From an uncultured Sphingomonas sp. (GTDB lineage Bacteria > Pseudomonadota > Alphaproteobacteria > Sphingomonadales > Sphingomonadaceae): a stretch of DNA of 64,000 nucleotides. The position numbers were made by a program, and so were the translations under genes. Shown piece after piece: positions 44,500 to 52,599 of this stretch. The notes under the pieces were generated by a model. The model was given only the letters and a program-made list of their open reading frames with translations. It had not been told where the DNA came from and searched no databases. Positions within the stretch are counted from its first letter, which is position 1, and every line of letters starts with the position of its first letter. The stretch lies in contig NZ_CAJXWX010000017.1 in assembly GCF_913062585.1 (NCBI RefSeq), forward strand, positions 25,836-89,835. The letters run 5' to 3'.

Positions 44500-44888
44500 G
44501 CTGAAGAGACATCCTGAATCGCTATGTGGCGCCAGTGGCGGATCGCCGCGACGATGGCCACGATTTGCCAGCCGATCCACAAGACAAACCATGCCCATAT
44601 ACCGCCAGGTGCCGAGTCGATCATATACGCGAAGTACCCCGGCTCCTTCACGCGAGCGTCGTATCACAAAGTGACGTCCAGCACGGCCGCCACGGCCAGG
44701 AGCATCGCATCCGCCCGCCGTCCGCAAAAAATCGGCGAGACCATGCGGAGACGGGCCAACGGATACAGCACCAGCAAGGGCAACGACCAGGCCGATGCAC
44801 CGACCCAGCCATGCCCCGCGCCCGCCAGCCCAAGGGCAAGCGCCTGGGTCGCGAGCCAGAGCCCCGTCCCGACGGCAATGCCGGCCAT
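44496..44888 (-). pseudogene. Membrane protein gene interrupted by an in-frame TGA
   Basis: From the ATG at 44888 (or a TTG at 44954) the frame codes for hydrophobic segments MAGIAVGTGLWLATQALALGL-type and ends LDVTL at a TGA (44664-44666). The same frame then continues for 55 codons with plain membrane-protein character (GIWAWFVLWIGWQIVAIVAA) and stops at 44498-44496, overlapping the next gene's ATG. The overlap argues that the gene once ran the full length. About 130-152 residues originally; family unknown. Confidence 0.65.
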
Positions 44889-45072
44889 GATCTTGAAAAT
44901 GACGCCTATCCTATGAATCTTTGATGGTGACAGGGTGGCAGAGAAGCGCGGCAAGGGCCAGCCGTCGAGCCGCGATACGTAATATACACGCGCTACATGA
45001 CATCAATATTATACCAAAATTACGCACTGCAATCGGTTGACGGCCGCCCTATTGCGTTGCAGCAATGCGGCC

Positions 45073-47748
45073 ATGACGACACTCCCTCCCATCGCCAACA
45101 ATGCCGACATCCGATTCCTGGGCGCCCAGCTGGGCGACGTGATCCGCCGTTATGGCGGCGACGCGCTGTTCGAGGCGACCGAGGCCATTCGCCGCGCCTC
45201 GGTCAATCGGCATCGCGGCCTGGGCGACGATGCCGAGGTGGACCTGCAGCTAGAACGGCTGGCACTTGATGAGACGCTGGATTTCGTGCGCGGCTTCATG
45301 CTGTTCTCGATGCTCGCCAACCTGGCCGAGGACCGGCAGGGCATCGCACGCGAGCCCGCCGCCGATATCGCCGATGTGCTGGAGACGCTGGCCGGCCAGG
45401 GGATCGACCGCGACGCCGCGATGGAGCTGCTGTCGCGGGCGCTGGTCGTGCCCGTGCTGACCGCGCACCCGACCGAGGTGCGGCGCAAGAGCATGATCGA
45501 CCACCGCAACCGCATCGCCGAATTGCTGGCGATGCGCGATGCGGGACGGACGGTGACGCCCGATGGCGACGATGTGGAAGCAGCGATCGGGCGCCAGATC
45601 GCGCTCCTCTGGCAGACGCGCGTGCTGCGCCGCGAAAAGCTCTACGTCACCGACGAGGTGGAGACGGCGCTGTCCTACCTGCGCGACGTGTTCCTGCCGG
45701 TGCTGCCTGCGCTCTATCAGCGCTGGGACAAGGCGTTCGGCGCGCGCGTGCCCGCCTTCCTGCGCCCCGGTTCGTGGATCGGCGGCGACCGCGACGGCAA
45801 TCCCTTCGTCACCGCCGACTCGCTGACCACCGCGCTCGCCCAGGCCGCCGATGCCGTCCTGACCCATTACTGCCAGGCGGTGCACGCGCTGGGGGCCGAG
45901 CTGTCCATCTCGACCGGCCATGCTCAGGTGGACGCGGCGGTGCTGGCGCTGGCCGAAGCGAGCGGGGACGAGGCGCTCAGCCGCTCGGACGAACCCTATC
46001 GCCGCGCGCTGTCGGGCATCTATGCGCGCCTCGCCGCCACCCATCAGGCGCTGACCGGCAAGACCCCGCCCCGCCCCGGCAAGCTGACCGGCGAGCCCTA
46101 TCCCAACCCAAAGGCGCTTCGCACCGATCTGGTCGCGATCGCGCGCGGGCTGGCGGCGCAGGGCGACGGCGCGCTGGCGGGCGGCGGCGCGCTCGGGCGC
46201 CTGATCCGCGCGGTCGAGACCTTCGGTTTCCATCTCGCCACGCTCGACCTGCGGCAGAATTCGGCGGTGCATGAGCGCGTCGTCGCCGAACTGCTGAAGG
46301 TCGCCGGGGTCGAGGCGGATTATCTGGCGCTGGACGAGGATGCCCGCGTCGCGCTGCTGCGCCGCGAACTGGCCAATGCCCGGCCGCTGTTCAGCCATTA
46401 TGCCGATTATTCGGACGAGACCCGCTCCGAACTGGCGATCGTCCAGGCCGCCGCCGATGCACATGCCAAATATGGCCCGAAGTGCATCACCAATTACATC
46501 GTCTCGATGGGCAAGTCGGTGTCCGACCTGCTCGAGATCAACCTGATGCTGAAGGAATTCGGCCTTTATCGTCCCGGCGAGCCGGCCACCGCCGCGATCA
46601 TGGCCGTGCCGTTGTTCGAGACGATCGAGGATCTGGAGGCCGGGCCGGAGATCATGCGCGCCTATTTCGGCCTGCCCGAAATCGCCGCAATCGTCCGTGC
46701 ACGCGGGCATCAGGAGGTGATGATCGGCTATTCGGACTCGAACAAGGATGGCGGTTACCTGACCTCCACCTGGTCGCTGTCCAAGGCGTCGAGCGCCTTC
46801 CGCCCGGTCTTCGAGGACGCGGGTGTGCGGATGCAGCTGTTCCACGGCCGCGGCGGCGCGGTGGGGCGTGGCGGCGGCAGCGCCTTTGCCGCGATCCGCG
46901 CCCAGCCGCACGACACGGTGCAGGGCCGCATCCGCATCACCGAACAGGGCGAGGTGATCGCGGGCAAATATGGCACGCGCGACGCCGCACTGGGCAATTT
47001 GGAAGCGATGGCCTCGGCCACCCTGCTCGCCAGCCTGGAGCCGGATCGGCTGTCCGATGCCGACAATGCGCGCTTCACCGCCGCGATGGAGACGATGTCG
47101 GCGACCGCCTTCACCACCTATCGCGATCTGGTCTACGGCACCGAAGGCTTCCGCACCTTCTTCCGCCAGATGACGCCGATCGCCGAAATCGCCGGGCTGA
47201 AGATCGGCAGCCGCCCGGCCAGCCGCAAGAAGTCCGACGCGATCGAGGATCTGCGCGCCATCCCTTGGGTTTTCAGCTGGGCCCAGGCGCGCGTGATGCT
47301 GCCGGGCTGGTTCGGGGTCGGCGTCGCCATCGCGCAGTTCGAGGACAAGGCGCTGCTCGCCGAAATGGCCAAGAGCTGGCCGTTCTTCGCCGCGACGCTG
47401 GCGAATATGGAGATGGTGCTGGCCAAGTCCGACATCGGCATCGCGCGGCGCTATGCCGGGCTGGTCGAGGACGAGGGCTTGCGCGACTCGATCTTCGGGC
47501 GAATCCATGACGGCTGGCACCGCTCGCGTGACGGGCTGCTGACGGTGACGGGCCAGACGCGCCTCCTGTCCGACAACCCTGCGCTGGAGGCGTCGATCCG
47601 CCTGCGCCTGCCCTATATCGAGCCGCTCAACCTGCTCCAGATCGAGCTGATGAAGCGCCACCGCGCGGGCGAGAGCGATCCGCGCATCGGCGAGGGCATC
47701 CTGCTGTCGATCAACGGCATCGCCACGGCCTTGCGCAACAGCGGCTGA
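45073..47748 (+). CDS. ppc: Phosphoenolpyruvate carboxylase
   Basis: 891-residue enzyme making oxaloacetate from PEP and bicarbonate. Start at the ATG giving MTTLPPIANN. Catalytic His motif VLTAHPTEVRR near residue 140, GYSDSNKDGG, and the FHGRGGAVGRGGG loop are intact. The C-terminus ends ALRNSG, where most PEPCs end in QNTG or RNTG; this conservative change in the tail is worth noting. Single gene; the OsmC gene follows five bases later. Confidence 0.97.
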   Translation: MTTLPPIANNADIRFLGAQLGDVIRRYGGDALFEATEAIRRASVNRHRGLGDDAEVDLQLERLALDETLDFVRGFMLFSMLANLAEDRQGIAREPAADIADVLETLAGQGIDRDAAMELLSRALVVPVLTAHPTEVRRKSMIDHRNRIAELLAMRDAGRTVTPDGDDVEAAIGRQIALLWQTRVLRREKLYVTDEVETALSYLRDVFLPVLPALYQRWDKAFGARVPAFLRPGSWIGGDRDGNPFVTADSLTTALAQAADAVLTHYCQAVHALGAELSISTGHAQVDAAVLALAEASGDEALSRSDEPYRRALSGIYARLAATHQALTGKTPPRPGKLTGEPYPNPKALRTDLVAIARGLAAQGDGALAGGGALGRLIRAVETFGFHLATLDLRQNSAVHERVVAELLKVAGVEADYLALDEDARVALLRRELANARPLFSHYADYSDETRSELAIVQAAADAHAKYGPKCITNYIVSMGKSVSDLLEINLMLKEFGLYRPGEPATAAIMAVPLFETIEDLEAGPEIMRAYFGLPEIAAIVRARGHQEVMIGYSDSNKDGGYLTSTWSLSKASSAFRPVFEDAGVRMQLFHGRGGAVGRGGGSAFAAIRAQPHDTVQGRIRITEQGEVIAGKYGTRDAALGNLEAMASATLLASLEPDRLSDADNARFTAAMETMSATAFTTYRDLVYGTEGFRTFFRQMTPIAEIAGLKIGSRPASRKKSDAIEDLRAIPWVFSWAQARVMLPGWFGVGVAIAQFEDKALLAEMAKSWPFFAATLANMEMVLAKSDIGIARRYAGLVEDEGLRDSIFGRIHDGWHRSRDGLLTVTGQTRLLSDNPALEASIRLRLPYIEPLNLLQIELMKRHRAGESDPRIGEGILLSINGIATALRNSG

Positions 47749-47753
47749 CGAAC

Positions 47754-48161
47754 GTGACGGATTTTGTCGTTCGTTATGAAGGCGGGCTTAGCTGCCGGAC
47801 CGAGCATCCGGAGTCGGGGGCGGTGCTCGTCACCAACGCGTCGCAGGAACTGGGCGGCAGCGGCGAAGGCTTTTCGCCCAGCGACCTGTTGTCGGTGTCA
47901 TTGGGCGGCTGCGTGCTCAGCATCATGGCGATGGCGGGACAGGTCGCCGGGCTGGAGCTGGCAGGGGCGACCGCGACCGTCACCAAGGAAATGGGCAATA
48001 CGCCGCGCCGGATCACGACGCTGGCCGTGACGGTGCGCGTGCCGGGCCACCATGACGCCGCCATGCGCAAGCGCCTGGAAACGGCGGCGGCGGCCTGCCC
48101 GGTCCATGCGGTGCTGGGCATCGACGCGCCAATCGCGATTATCTGGGACGAGGAAAACTGA
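47754..48161 (+). CDS. OsmC family protein
   Basis: 135 residues from a GTG five bases after the ppc stop. Family features: GGSGEGFSPSDLLSVSLGGCVLSIMAMAG (first redox Cys) and AAACPVHAVLG (second Cys). The redox Cys pair reduces organic hydroperoxides in OsmC/Ohr proteins. Probably co-transcribed with ppc. Confidence 0.92.
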   Translation: MTDFVVRYEGGLSCRTEHPESGAVLVTNASQELGGSGEGFSPSDLLSVSLGGCVLSIMAMAGQVAGLELAGATATVTKEMGNTPRRITTLAVTVRVPGHHDAAMRKRLETAAAACPVHAVLGIDAPIAIIWDEEN

Positions 48162-48162
48162 A

Positions 48163-48287
48163 GTCCTCCCCGGTACGGGGAGGTGGCAGGCCGAAGGCCT
48201 GACGGAGGGGGGCTTTCTCATAGGTCATCCCTCGCGGCACTCCCCCTCCACCAGCTTCGCTGGTCCCCCTCCCCGTATCGAGGAGGA
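48163..48287. repeat. Four-hairpin intergenic repeat (copy 8)
   Basis: Outer hairpins CCTCCCCGGTACGGGGAGG and CTCCCCGTATCGAGGAG; inner arms GCAGGCCGAAGGCCTG and ACCAGCTTCGCTGGT. It lies between convergent genes. Confidence 0.87.
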
Positions 48288-48289
48288 TT

Positions 48290-48655
48290 TTAGTGGCCGA
48301 CCTGTCGCGCTTCCTCGGCCGTGAAGCCCTCGACCATCGCGCGGAACGTCGCCTCCGCCACATCCGGGTTCAAACCGTGCGTCACCGCCTTCTCCCGGAT
48401 GCGCGTCAGGATTTGCCGGATCCGCGCCTCGTCGCGTACCGTTGCGGCGGAGGTCTTGAACCGCCCAGCCTCCCTGACATAGCGCGCGCGTTCGGCCATC
48501 AGGCGCAGGATCTGGTCGTCGATCCGGTCGATATTCGTACGCACCTCGCCGAGGTTGCCGCAACAGGGGGTAGAGGGCGGCTCGGTCGTCTGGGCCTGAA
48601 GCGTCGCGGGCCACAGAGCAACCGATATAAGGGCCGATGACAGGAACAGGCGCAT
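48290..48655 (-). CDS. Exported monofunctional chorismate mutase (AroQ fold)
   Basis: 121 residues from MRLFLSSALISVALW, a signal peptide ending near LQAQ. The catalytic helix set is present: NIDRIDDQILRLMAERARYVREAGRFK, with the Arg and Lys that hold chorismate, then RIRQILTRIREKA. Converts chorismate to prephenate, but in the periplasm, as known for secreted AroQ enzymes of some proteobacteria and mycobacteria. A Cys pair (TPCCGN) sits just before the domain. Confidence 0.88.
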   Translation of the reverse strand: MRLFLSSALISVALWPATLQAQTTEPPSTPCCGNLGEVRTNIDRIDDQILRLMAERARYVREAGRFKTSAATVRDEARIRQILTRIREKAVTHGLNPDVAEATFRAMVEGFTAEEARQVGH

Positions 48656-48728
48656 CCGCAATCTCCGACACGCAAATAAGGTCAGGACCGATAGGGCCTC
48701 CGCATTCCTGCCGCCAGTGACATCGCCA

Positions 48729-48857
48729 TCATCCGCCGCGTGCCGCCTCGGACGCGCCACCTTGCACCACGACCAGCGCGGCCAGGCCGATCGTCGCCAC
48801 CGCCGCCAGCAGCACCGCTTCGCGCATCTCGGGGAACTGGCGCGGCGGATAGCTCAT
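48729..48857 (-). CDS. 42-residue single-span membrane peptide coupled to ogt
   Basis: Starts MSYPPRQFPEMREAV, then one hydrophobic span (VLLAAVATIGLAALVVV), then a short polar tail GGASEAARGG. Its ATG overlaps the TGA of ogt (ATGA), so it is translated by coupling. Codon choice is like the neighbours. No family recognised; it may be a small inner-membrane protein of unknown role. Confidence 0.6.
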   Translation of the reverse strand: MSYPPRQFPEMREAVLLAAVATIGLAALVVVQGGASEAARGG

Positions 48858-49351
48858 GCCAGTGCCAGCGCCCGCTCGCCCCGTTCATGCGCGAGCAGCC
48901 ACTGCTTCGCCGCCAGTCCGCCCGCAAAGCCGGTCAGCGTGCCGTTCGCGCCGATCACCCGGTGGCATGGCGTCACGATCGACAGCGGGTTGCGCCCGTT
49001 GGCCGCCCCCACCGCGCGTGAGGCCCCCGGCCGCCCGATCGCGGCGGCGAGCGCGGCATAGCTGCGCGTCTCGCCATAAGGAATGGCGCCCAGGCCGGTC
49101 CATACGCTCTTCTGGAACTCGGTGCCGACGGGATCGAGCGGCAGGTCGAAGGCACGTCGCTGCCCGGCGAAATAGTCGGTCAGCTGGCGCACCGCTTCCG
49201 CCAGGATCGCATGGGCCGGATCGCTGCGCCGTTCGGGCAGGGGCACGCGGCCTTCCCGCTCCTCGGCCCACAGGACCGCGCGCAGGCCCTGCCCACTTGC
49301 CACAAGGGTCAGCTCGCCCACCGGCGAGGCCATGGTGCATTCGCTCAACAT
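48854..49351 (-). CDS. ogt: Methylated-DNA-protein cysteine methyltransferase
   Basis: 165 residues; suicide enzyme that takes the methyl group from O6-methylguanine. Active site TPCHRVIG with acceptor C129; the Arg finger lies in SRAVGAANGRNPL and the N-terminal domain is the small Ogt type without the Ada Cys cluster. An AGGA site precedes the ATG. The coupled 42-codon gene follows. Confidence 0.95.
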   Translation of the reverse strand: MLSECTMASPVGELTLVASGQGLRAVLWAEEREGRVPLPERRSDPAHAILAEAVRQLTDYFAGQRRAFDLPLDPVGTEFQKSVWTGLGAIPYGETRSYAALAAAIGRPGASRAVGAANGRNPLSIVTPCHRVIGANGTLTGFAGGLAAKQWLLAHERGERALALA

Positions 49352-49400
49352 GGGCCCATCCTAACCGATGACGGCGCGCGATGCGTCCCGCTTCTTGCGG

Positions 49401-49793
49401 TCAAACCAGAAAGGGCGCGGCGATCTCGGGCGTGACGCGCAGCAACCGGCCAGTGGCGCGGTCGATCAGCGCCCAGGTCGTCACCGCTTCCACCTTCACC
49501 AGGCCCTGCGCATCCAGAAAGCGGACATGCCGGTCGAAACGCGCGCCCTTGGGCGGGTTCGGCACCCAGGTTTCCGCCGTCACCGTCTCGCCCGCCACGA
49601 CATTGCCGCGATAGTCGATCTCATGCCGCGTCACGACCCAGACATGGGCGGCGGCATGCTCGGGGGGCACGACGGACTCCCAATGCGCGCCTGCGATCGC
49701 CTGAATCCACTGGACCCACACGGCGTTGTTCACATGACCCAGCTCGTCGATATGCTCCGGGCGGGCGGTGAAGCTCAGCGTGAAACGACTCAT
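49401..49793 (-). CDS. Hotdog-fold acyl-CoA thioesterase
   Basis: 130 residues. 4HBT-type pattern: FTLSFTARPEHIDELGHVNNAVWVQWIQ, where the Asp of DELGHVNN is catalytic, then HEIDYRGNVVAGETVTAETWV. Hydrolyses acyl-CoA esters; exact substrate unknown. Its ATG overlaps the stop of the DedA gene, so both are one unit. Confidence 0.9.
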   Translation of the reverse strand: MSRFTLSFTARPEHIDELGHVNNAVWVQWIQAIAGAHWESVVPPEHAAAHVWVVTRHEIDYRGNVVAGETVTAETWVPNPPKGARFDRHVRFLDAQGLVKVEAVTTWALIDRATGRLLRVTPEIAAPFLV

Positions 49794-50395
49794 GCCTGTT
49801 CGTTCGACTCCTTGTGCCTCTGCCAGAGCGTGTGAAGGCCCCAGCCGATCGTGGCGGCGACCATGACCAGCGCCGCCGCCATCAGGATATGCGCCAGGCT
49901 GGGGCGATAGCGTGCCGCCAGCTCCTGAAACGCTTCGCCGAACAGATAACCGATGCCGGTGAACATCGCCGCCCAACATGCGGCGGACGCCGCATTGACT
50001 GCGACGAACAGCCGGGTCGACACCGTACTGGTGCCCAGCGCCACCGGGCTGATCGTGCGCAGGCCATAGAGGAAGCGGAAACCGAAGATGAAGCCGACCG
50101 GATAGCGCTCCATCAGCCTGGTGACGCGCGTATAGACGCGCCGCCGCTTCAGCTTGCGCACCCAGCGCCCGTCCCGCGCACGCCGCCCGAAGGTAAAGAA
50201 GATCTGGTCGGCGACGAAGGATCCGATCGCGGCGGCGAAGAAGGCGGCGGGCCAGGCGATCAGCCCCTGATGCGCCAAGATGCCCCCCGTGACGACCGCC
50301 GTTTCCCCCTCGACGCCTGCGCCGAACGCGATCGCGATGACGCCGTAGCGCGCGACGATCGCCTCGATGCTCAGGATTCCACTCCCATCTGCCAC
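49790..50395 (-). CDS. DedA/SNARE-associated family membrane protein
   Basis: 201 residues. DedA pattern: GVEGETAVVTGGILAHQG near residue 28, the reentrant segment with GSFVADQIFFTFGRRARDG and the conserved RFLYGLRTISPVALG (Arg pair). These proteins flip lipid carriers or phospholipids. It starts 25 bases inside the end of the oligopeptidase gene and overlaps the thioesterase, so all three may be co-expressed. Confidence 0.92.
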   Translation of the reverse strand: MADGSGILSIEAIVARYGVIAIAFGAGVEGETAVVTGGILAHQGLIAWPAAFFAAAIGSFVADQIFFTFGRRARDGRWVRKLKRRRVYTRVTRLMERYPVGFIFGFRFLYGLRTISPVALGTSTVSTRLFVAVNAASAACWAAMFTGIGYLFGEAFQELAARYRPSLAHILMAAALVMVAATIGWGLHTLWQRHKESNEQA

Positions 50396-52440
50396 AGGAC
50401 GAAGGCGTGTTCCTCCGCGCCTTCGCGCAAGGATTCGAACCGGCCCGACTTGCCGCCATGGCCGGCGCCCATATTGGTCTTGAGCAGCAGCAGATTGTCA
50501 TCGGTCTTGGTCGCGCGCAGCTTGGCGGCCCATTTGGCGGGCTCCCAATAGGTGACGCGCGGATCGTTCAGCCCGCCCGAGATGAACATCGGCGGATAGG
50601 CCTGGGCGGTGACATTGTCATAGGGGCTGTAGCTGCGGATCAGCTCGAACCCCGCCTTATCCTCGATCGGGTTGCCCCATTCGGGCCATTCGCCCGGCGT
50701 CAGCGGCAGCTCGGCATCCATCATCGTGTTGAGCACGTCGACGAAGGGCACATCGGCGATCACCGCGCCCCAGAGTTCGGGATCGGAATTGACGACCGCG
50801 CCCATCAGCTCGCCGCCCGCCGAGCGGCCCGCGATCGCGATCTGGCCAGCCTTGGTCCAGCCGCCGTCGATCAGCCCCTTCGCCACGTCGACAAAGTCGT
50901 GGAAGGTGTTGGTGCGCTTCTCCAGCTTGCCGTCCAGATACCATTGCTGGCCCAGATCGTCGCCGCCGCGAATATGCGCGATGGCATAGGCGAAGCCGCG
51001 ATCGAGCAGGCTCATACGGCCCGTCGAGAAGCCCGGCGGAATGGCATAGCCGTACGCGCCATAGGCATAGAGGAACAGCTTGCCCGATCCGTCGCGCGGG
51101 AAATCCTTCGGATAGACGATCGACACCGGCACCATCGTCCCGTCGCGGCCTGCGATCTTCAGCCGCTCGGTCCGGTATTTGTCCGCGTCATAGCCCGAGG
51201 GGATTTCCTGGACCTTCAGCACGGTCATCCCACCCGTCGCCACGTCATAGTCATAGACGGTGCCCGGCGTGACCATCGACTCATAGCCGAGGCGCAGGAC
51301 CGATACGTCGTACTCGGGATTGTCGCCCAAGCCGGCGGTGTAGCTCGGCTCGGGGAATTCGATCCGTTGCGGAACGGTCGGCGCGTCGTAGCGGTGGATG
51401 GCGATCCGGTCCAAGCCGTCCTCGCGCCCCTCGACCACGAAGAAATCCTTATAGCACTCGACCCCGGTCATGTAGAAATGCGGGTTCGGCGCGATCAGCT
51501 CGTGCCAGTCGCCAGGTGCCTCGATCGAGGCGGTGCAGAGGCGGAATTGCGGGTCCACGTCGTTGGTGTGGATGAACAGCGTGCCGTCATGCTCGTCCAC
51601 GTCATATTCGCGGCCCTCCTTGCGAGGCGCGACCAGGATGGGTTCGGCAAAGACATTGTCGGATGGCAGCAGCCGTACTTCGCTGGTGACATGGTCGCCG
51701 GTCGCGATCACGATCCAGTTGCGCGCGGAGGTCTCGACAACGGCGACGCGATAGCCTTCGTCGTCTTCGTGGAACAGCTCGACGTCCTGCGCGACATCGG
51801 TGCCCAGCTTGTGGAAACGCGCATTGTCGGTCCGCCACTGCGCGTTCGCCACGCCGTAGAGAAAGCCGCTGTCGTCCGCGACCCAGACGATTTCCGACAA
51901 CATGCCGGGAATGACTTCGGGCAGATGTTCGCCGGTGGTCAGGTCCTTGATCCGGACCTCGAACCGCTCCGAGCCATTGTCGTCGATCGCATAGGCGAGA
52001 TAACGGCCATTGTTGCTGATCGAAAAGGCGCCCAGCCGGAAATATTCCTTGCCCTCGGCCAGCGCGGGTTCGTCGAGCAGCAGTTCGTCCGGGCCGCCCG
52101 CAACGGGCTTGCGCCACCATTTGCGATACTGGCCGCCCGTCTCGAACGCGGTCCAATACAGCCAGTCGCCGTCCTTTTGCGGGACCGAGGATTCGTCCTC
52201 CTTGATCCGGCCCTTCATCTCTTCATAGAGCCGGTCGATCAGCGGCTTTCGCGGGGCCATGACCGCCTCGAAATAAGCGTTCTCAGCCTCGACATAGGCG
52301 AGCACGTCCTTGTCCTCGACCTCCGGATAGGCGGGGTCCTTCAGCCAGGCATAGGGGTCTTCGATCGTGATCCCATGGGCGGTGAAGCTATGCGGACGGG
52401 TTTCGGCGACGGGGGGCTTGAGCGCGGCGGGTTCGGTCAT
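50371..52440 (-). CDS. ptrB: Oligopeptidase B-type S9 peptidase
   Basis: 689 residues from MTEPAALKPPV at 52440. N-terminal beta-propeller (residues about 80-420) filters peptides by size; the catalytic domain has GRSAGGELMGAV with nucleophile S540, an Asp in NDPRVTYWEP and the His in NMGAGHGGKSGR. Cleaves short peptides after basic residues in the cytoplasm. First gene of the run with the DedA and thioesterase genes. Confidence 0.96.
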   Translation of the reverse strand: MTEPAALKPPVAETRPHSFTAHGITIEDPYAWLKDPAYPEVEDKDVLAYVEAENAYFEAVMAPRKPLIDRLYEEMKGRIKEDESSVPQKDGDWLYWTAFETGGQYRKWWRKPVAGGPDELLLDEPALAEGKEYFRLGAFSISNNGRYLAYAIDDNGSERFEVRIKDLTTGEHLPEVIPGMLSEIVWVADDSGFLYGVANAQWRTDNARFHKLGTDVAQDVELFHEDDEGYRVAVVETSARNWIVIATGDHVTSEVRLLPSDNVFAEPILVAPRKEGREYDVDEHDGTLFIHTNDVDPQFRLCTASIEAPGDWHELIAPNPHFYMTGVECYKDFFVVEGREDGLDRIAIHRYDAPTVPQRIEFPEPSYTAGLGDNPEYDVSVLRLGYESMVTPGTVYDYDVATGGMTVLKVQEIPSGYDADKYRTERLKIAGRDGTMVPVSIVYPKDFPRDGSGKLFLYAYGAYGYAIPPGFSTGRMSLLDRGFAYAIAHIRGGDDLGQQWYLDGKLEKRTNTFHDFVDVAKGLIDGGWTKAGQIAIAGRSAGGELMGAVVNSDPELWGAVIADVPFVDVLNTMMDAELPLTPGEWPEWGNPIEDKAGFELIRSYSPYDNVTAQAYPPMFISGGLNDPRVTYWEPAKWAAKLRATKTDDNLLLLKTNMGAGHGGKSGRFESLREGAEEHAFVLWQMGVES

Positions 52441-52507
52441 CGCCCGGATGTAGCTAGGCTTGGCCGCCGCCGGAAGGGGGCGGCTATGGTTTCTCCCTCC
52501 CCAGCAG

Positions 52508-52599
52508 CCGTTCACGCTGAGCGAAGTCGAAGCGCACGCCCCGCGCTTGGCCACGAAGGGAATCCCGTGGCCTTCGACTTCGCTCAGGCTGAACGGAGG
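52508..52599. repeat. GTTCAG/CTGAAC-type inverted repeat (copy 4)
   Basis: Left arm CGTTCACGCTGAGCGAAGTC..., right arm CCTTCGACTTCGCTCAGGCT..., around a spacer of about 37 bases. The right arm supplies the last codons and stop of the glycosidase gene. Confidence 0.82.

Noticed and set aside
44664..44666. Selenocysteine or other recoding at the in-frame TGA
   Set aside because: No clear hairpin follows within the expected distance and the residue context is a plain membrane protein; nonsense mutation or sequence error is simpler, so it is reported as a pseudogene.
45250..47661. An 800-codon open frame antisense to ppc
   Set aside because: Shadow of PEP carboxylase; composition is His/Arg/Gly-rich without domains.
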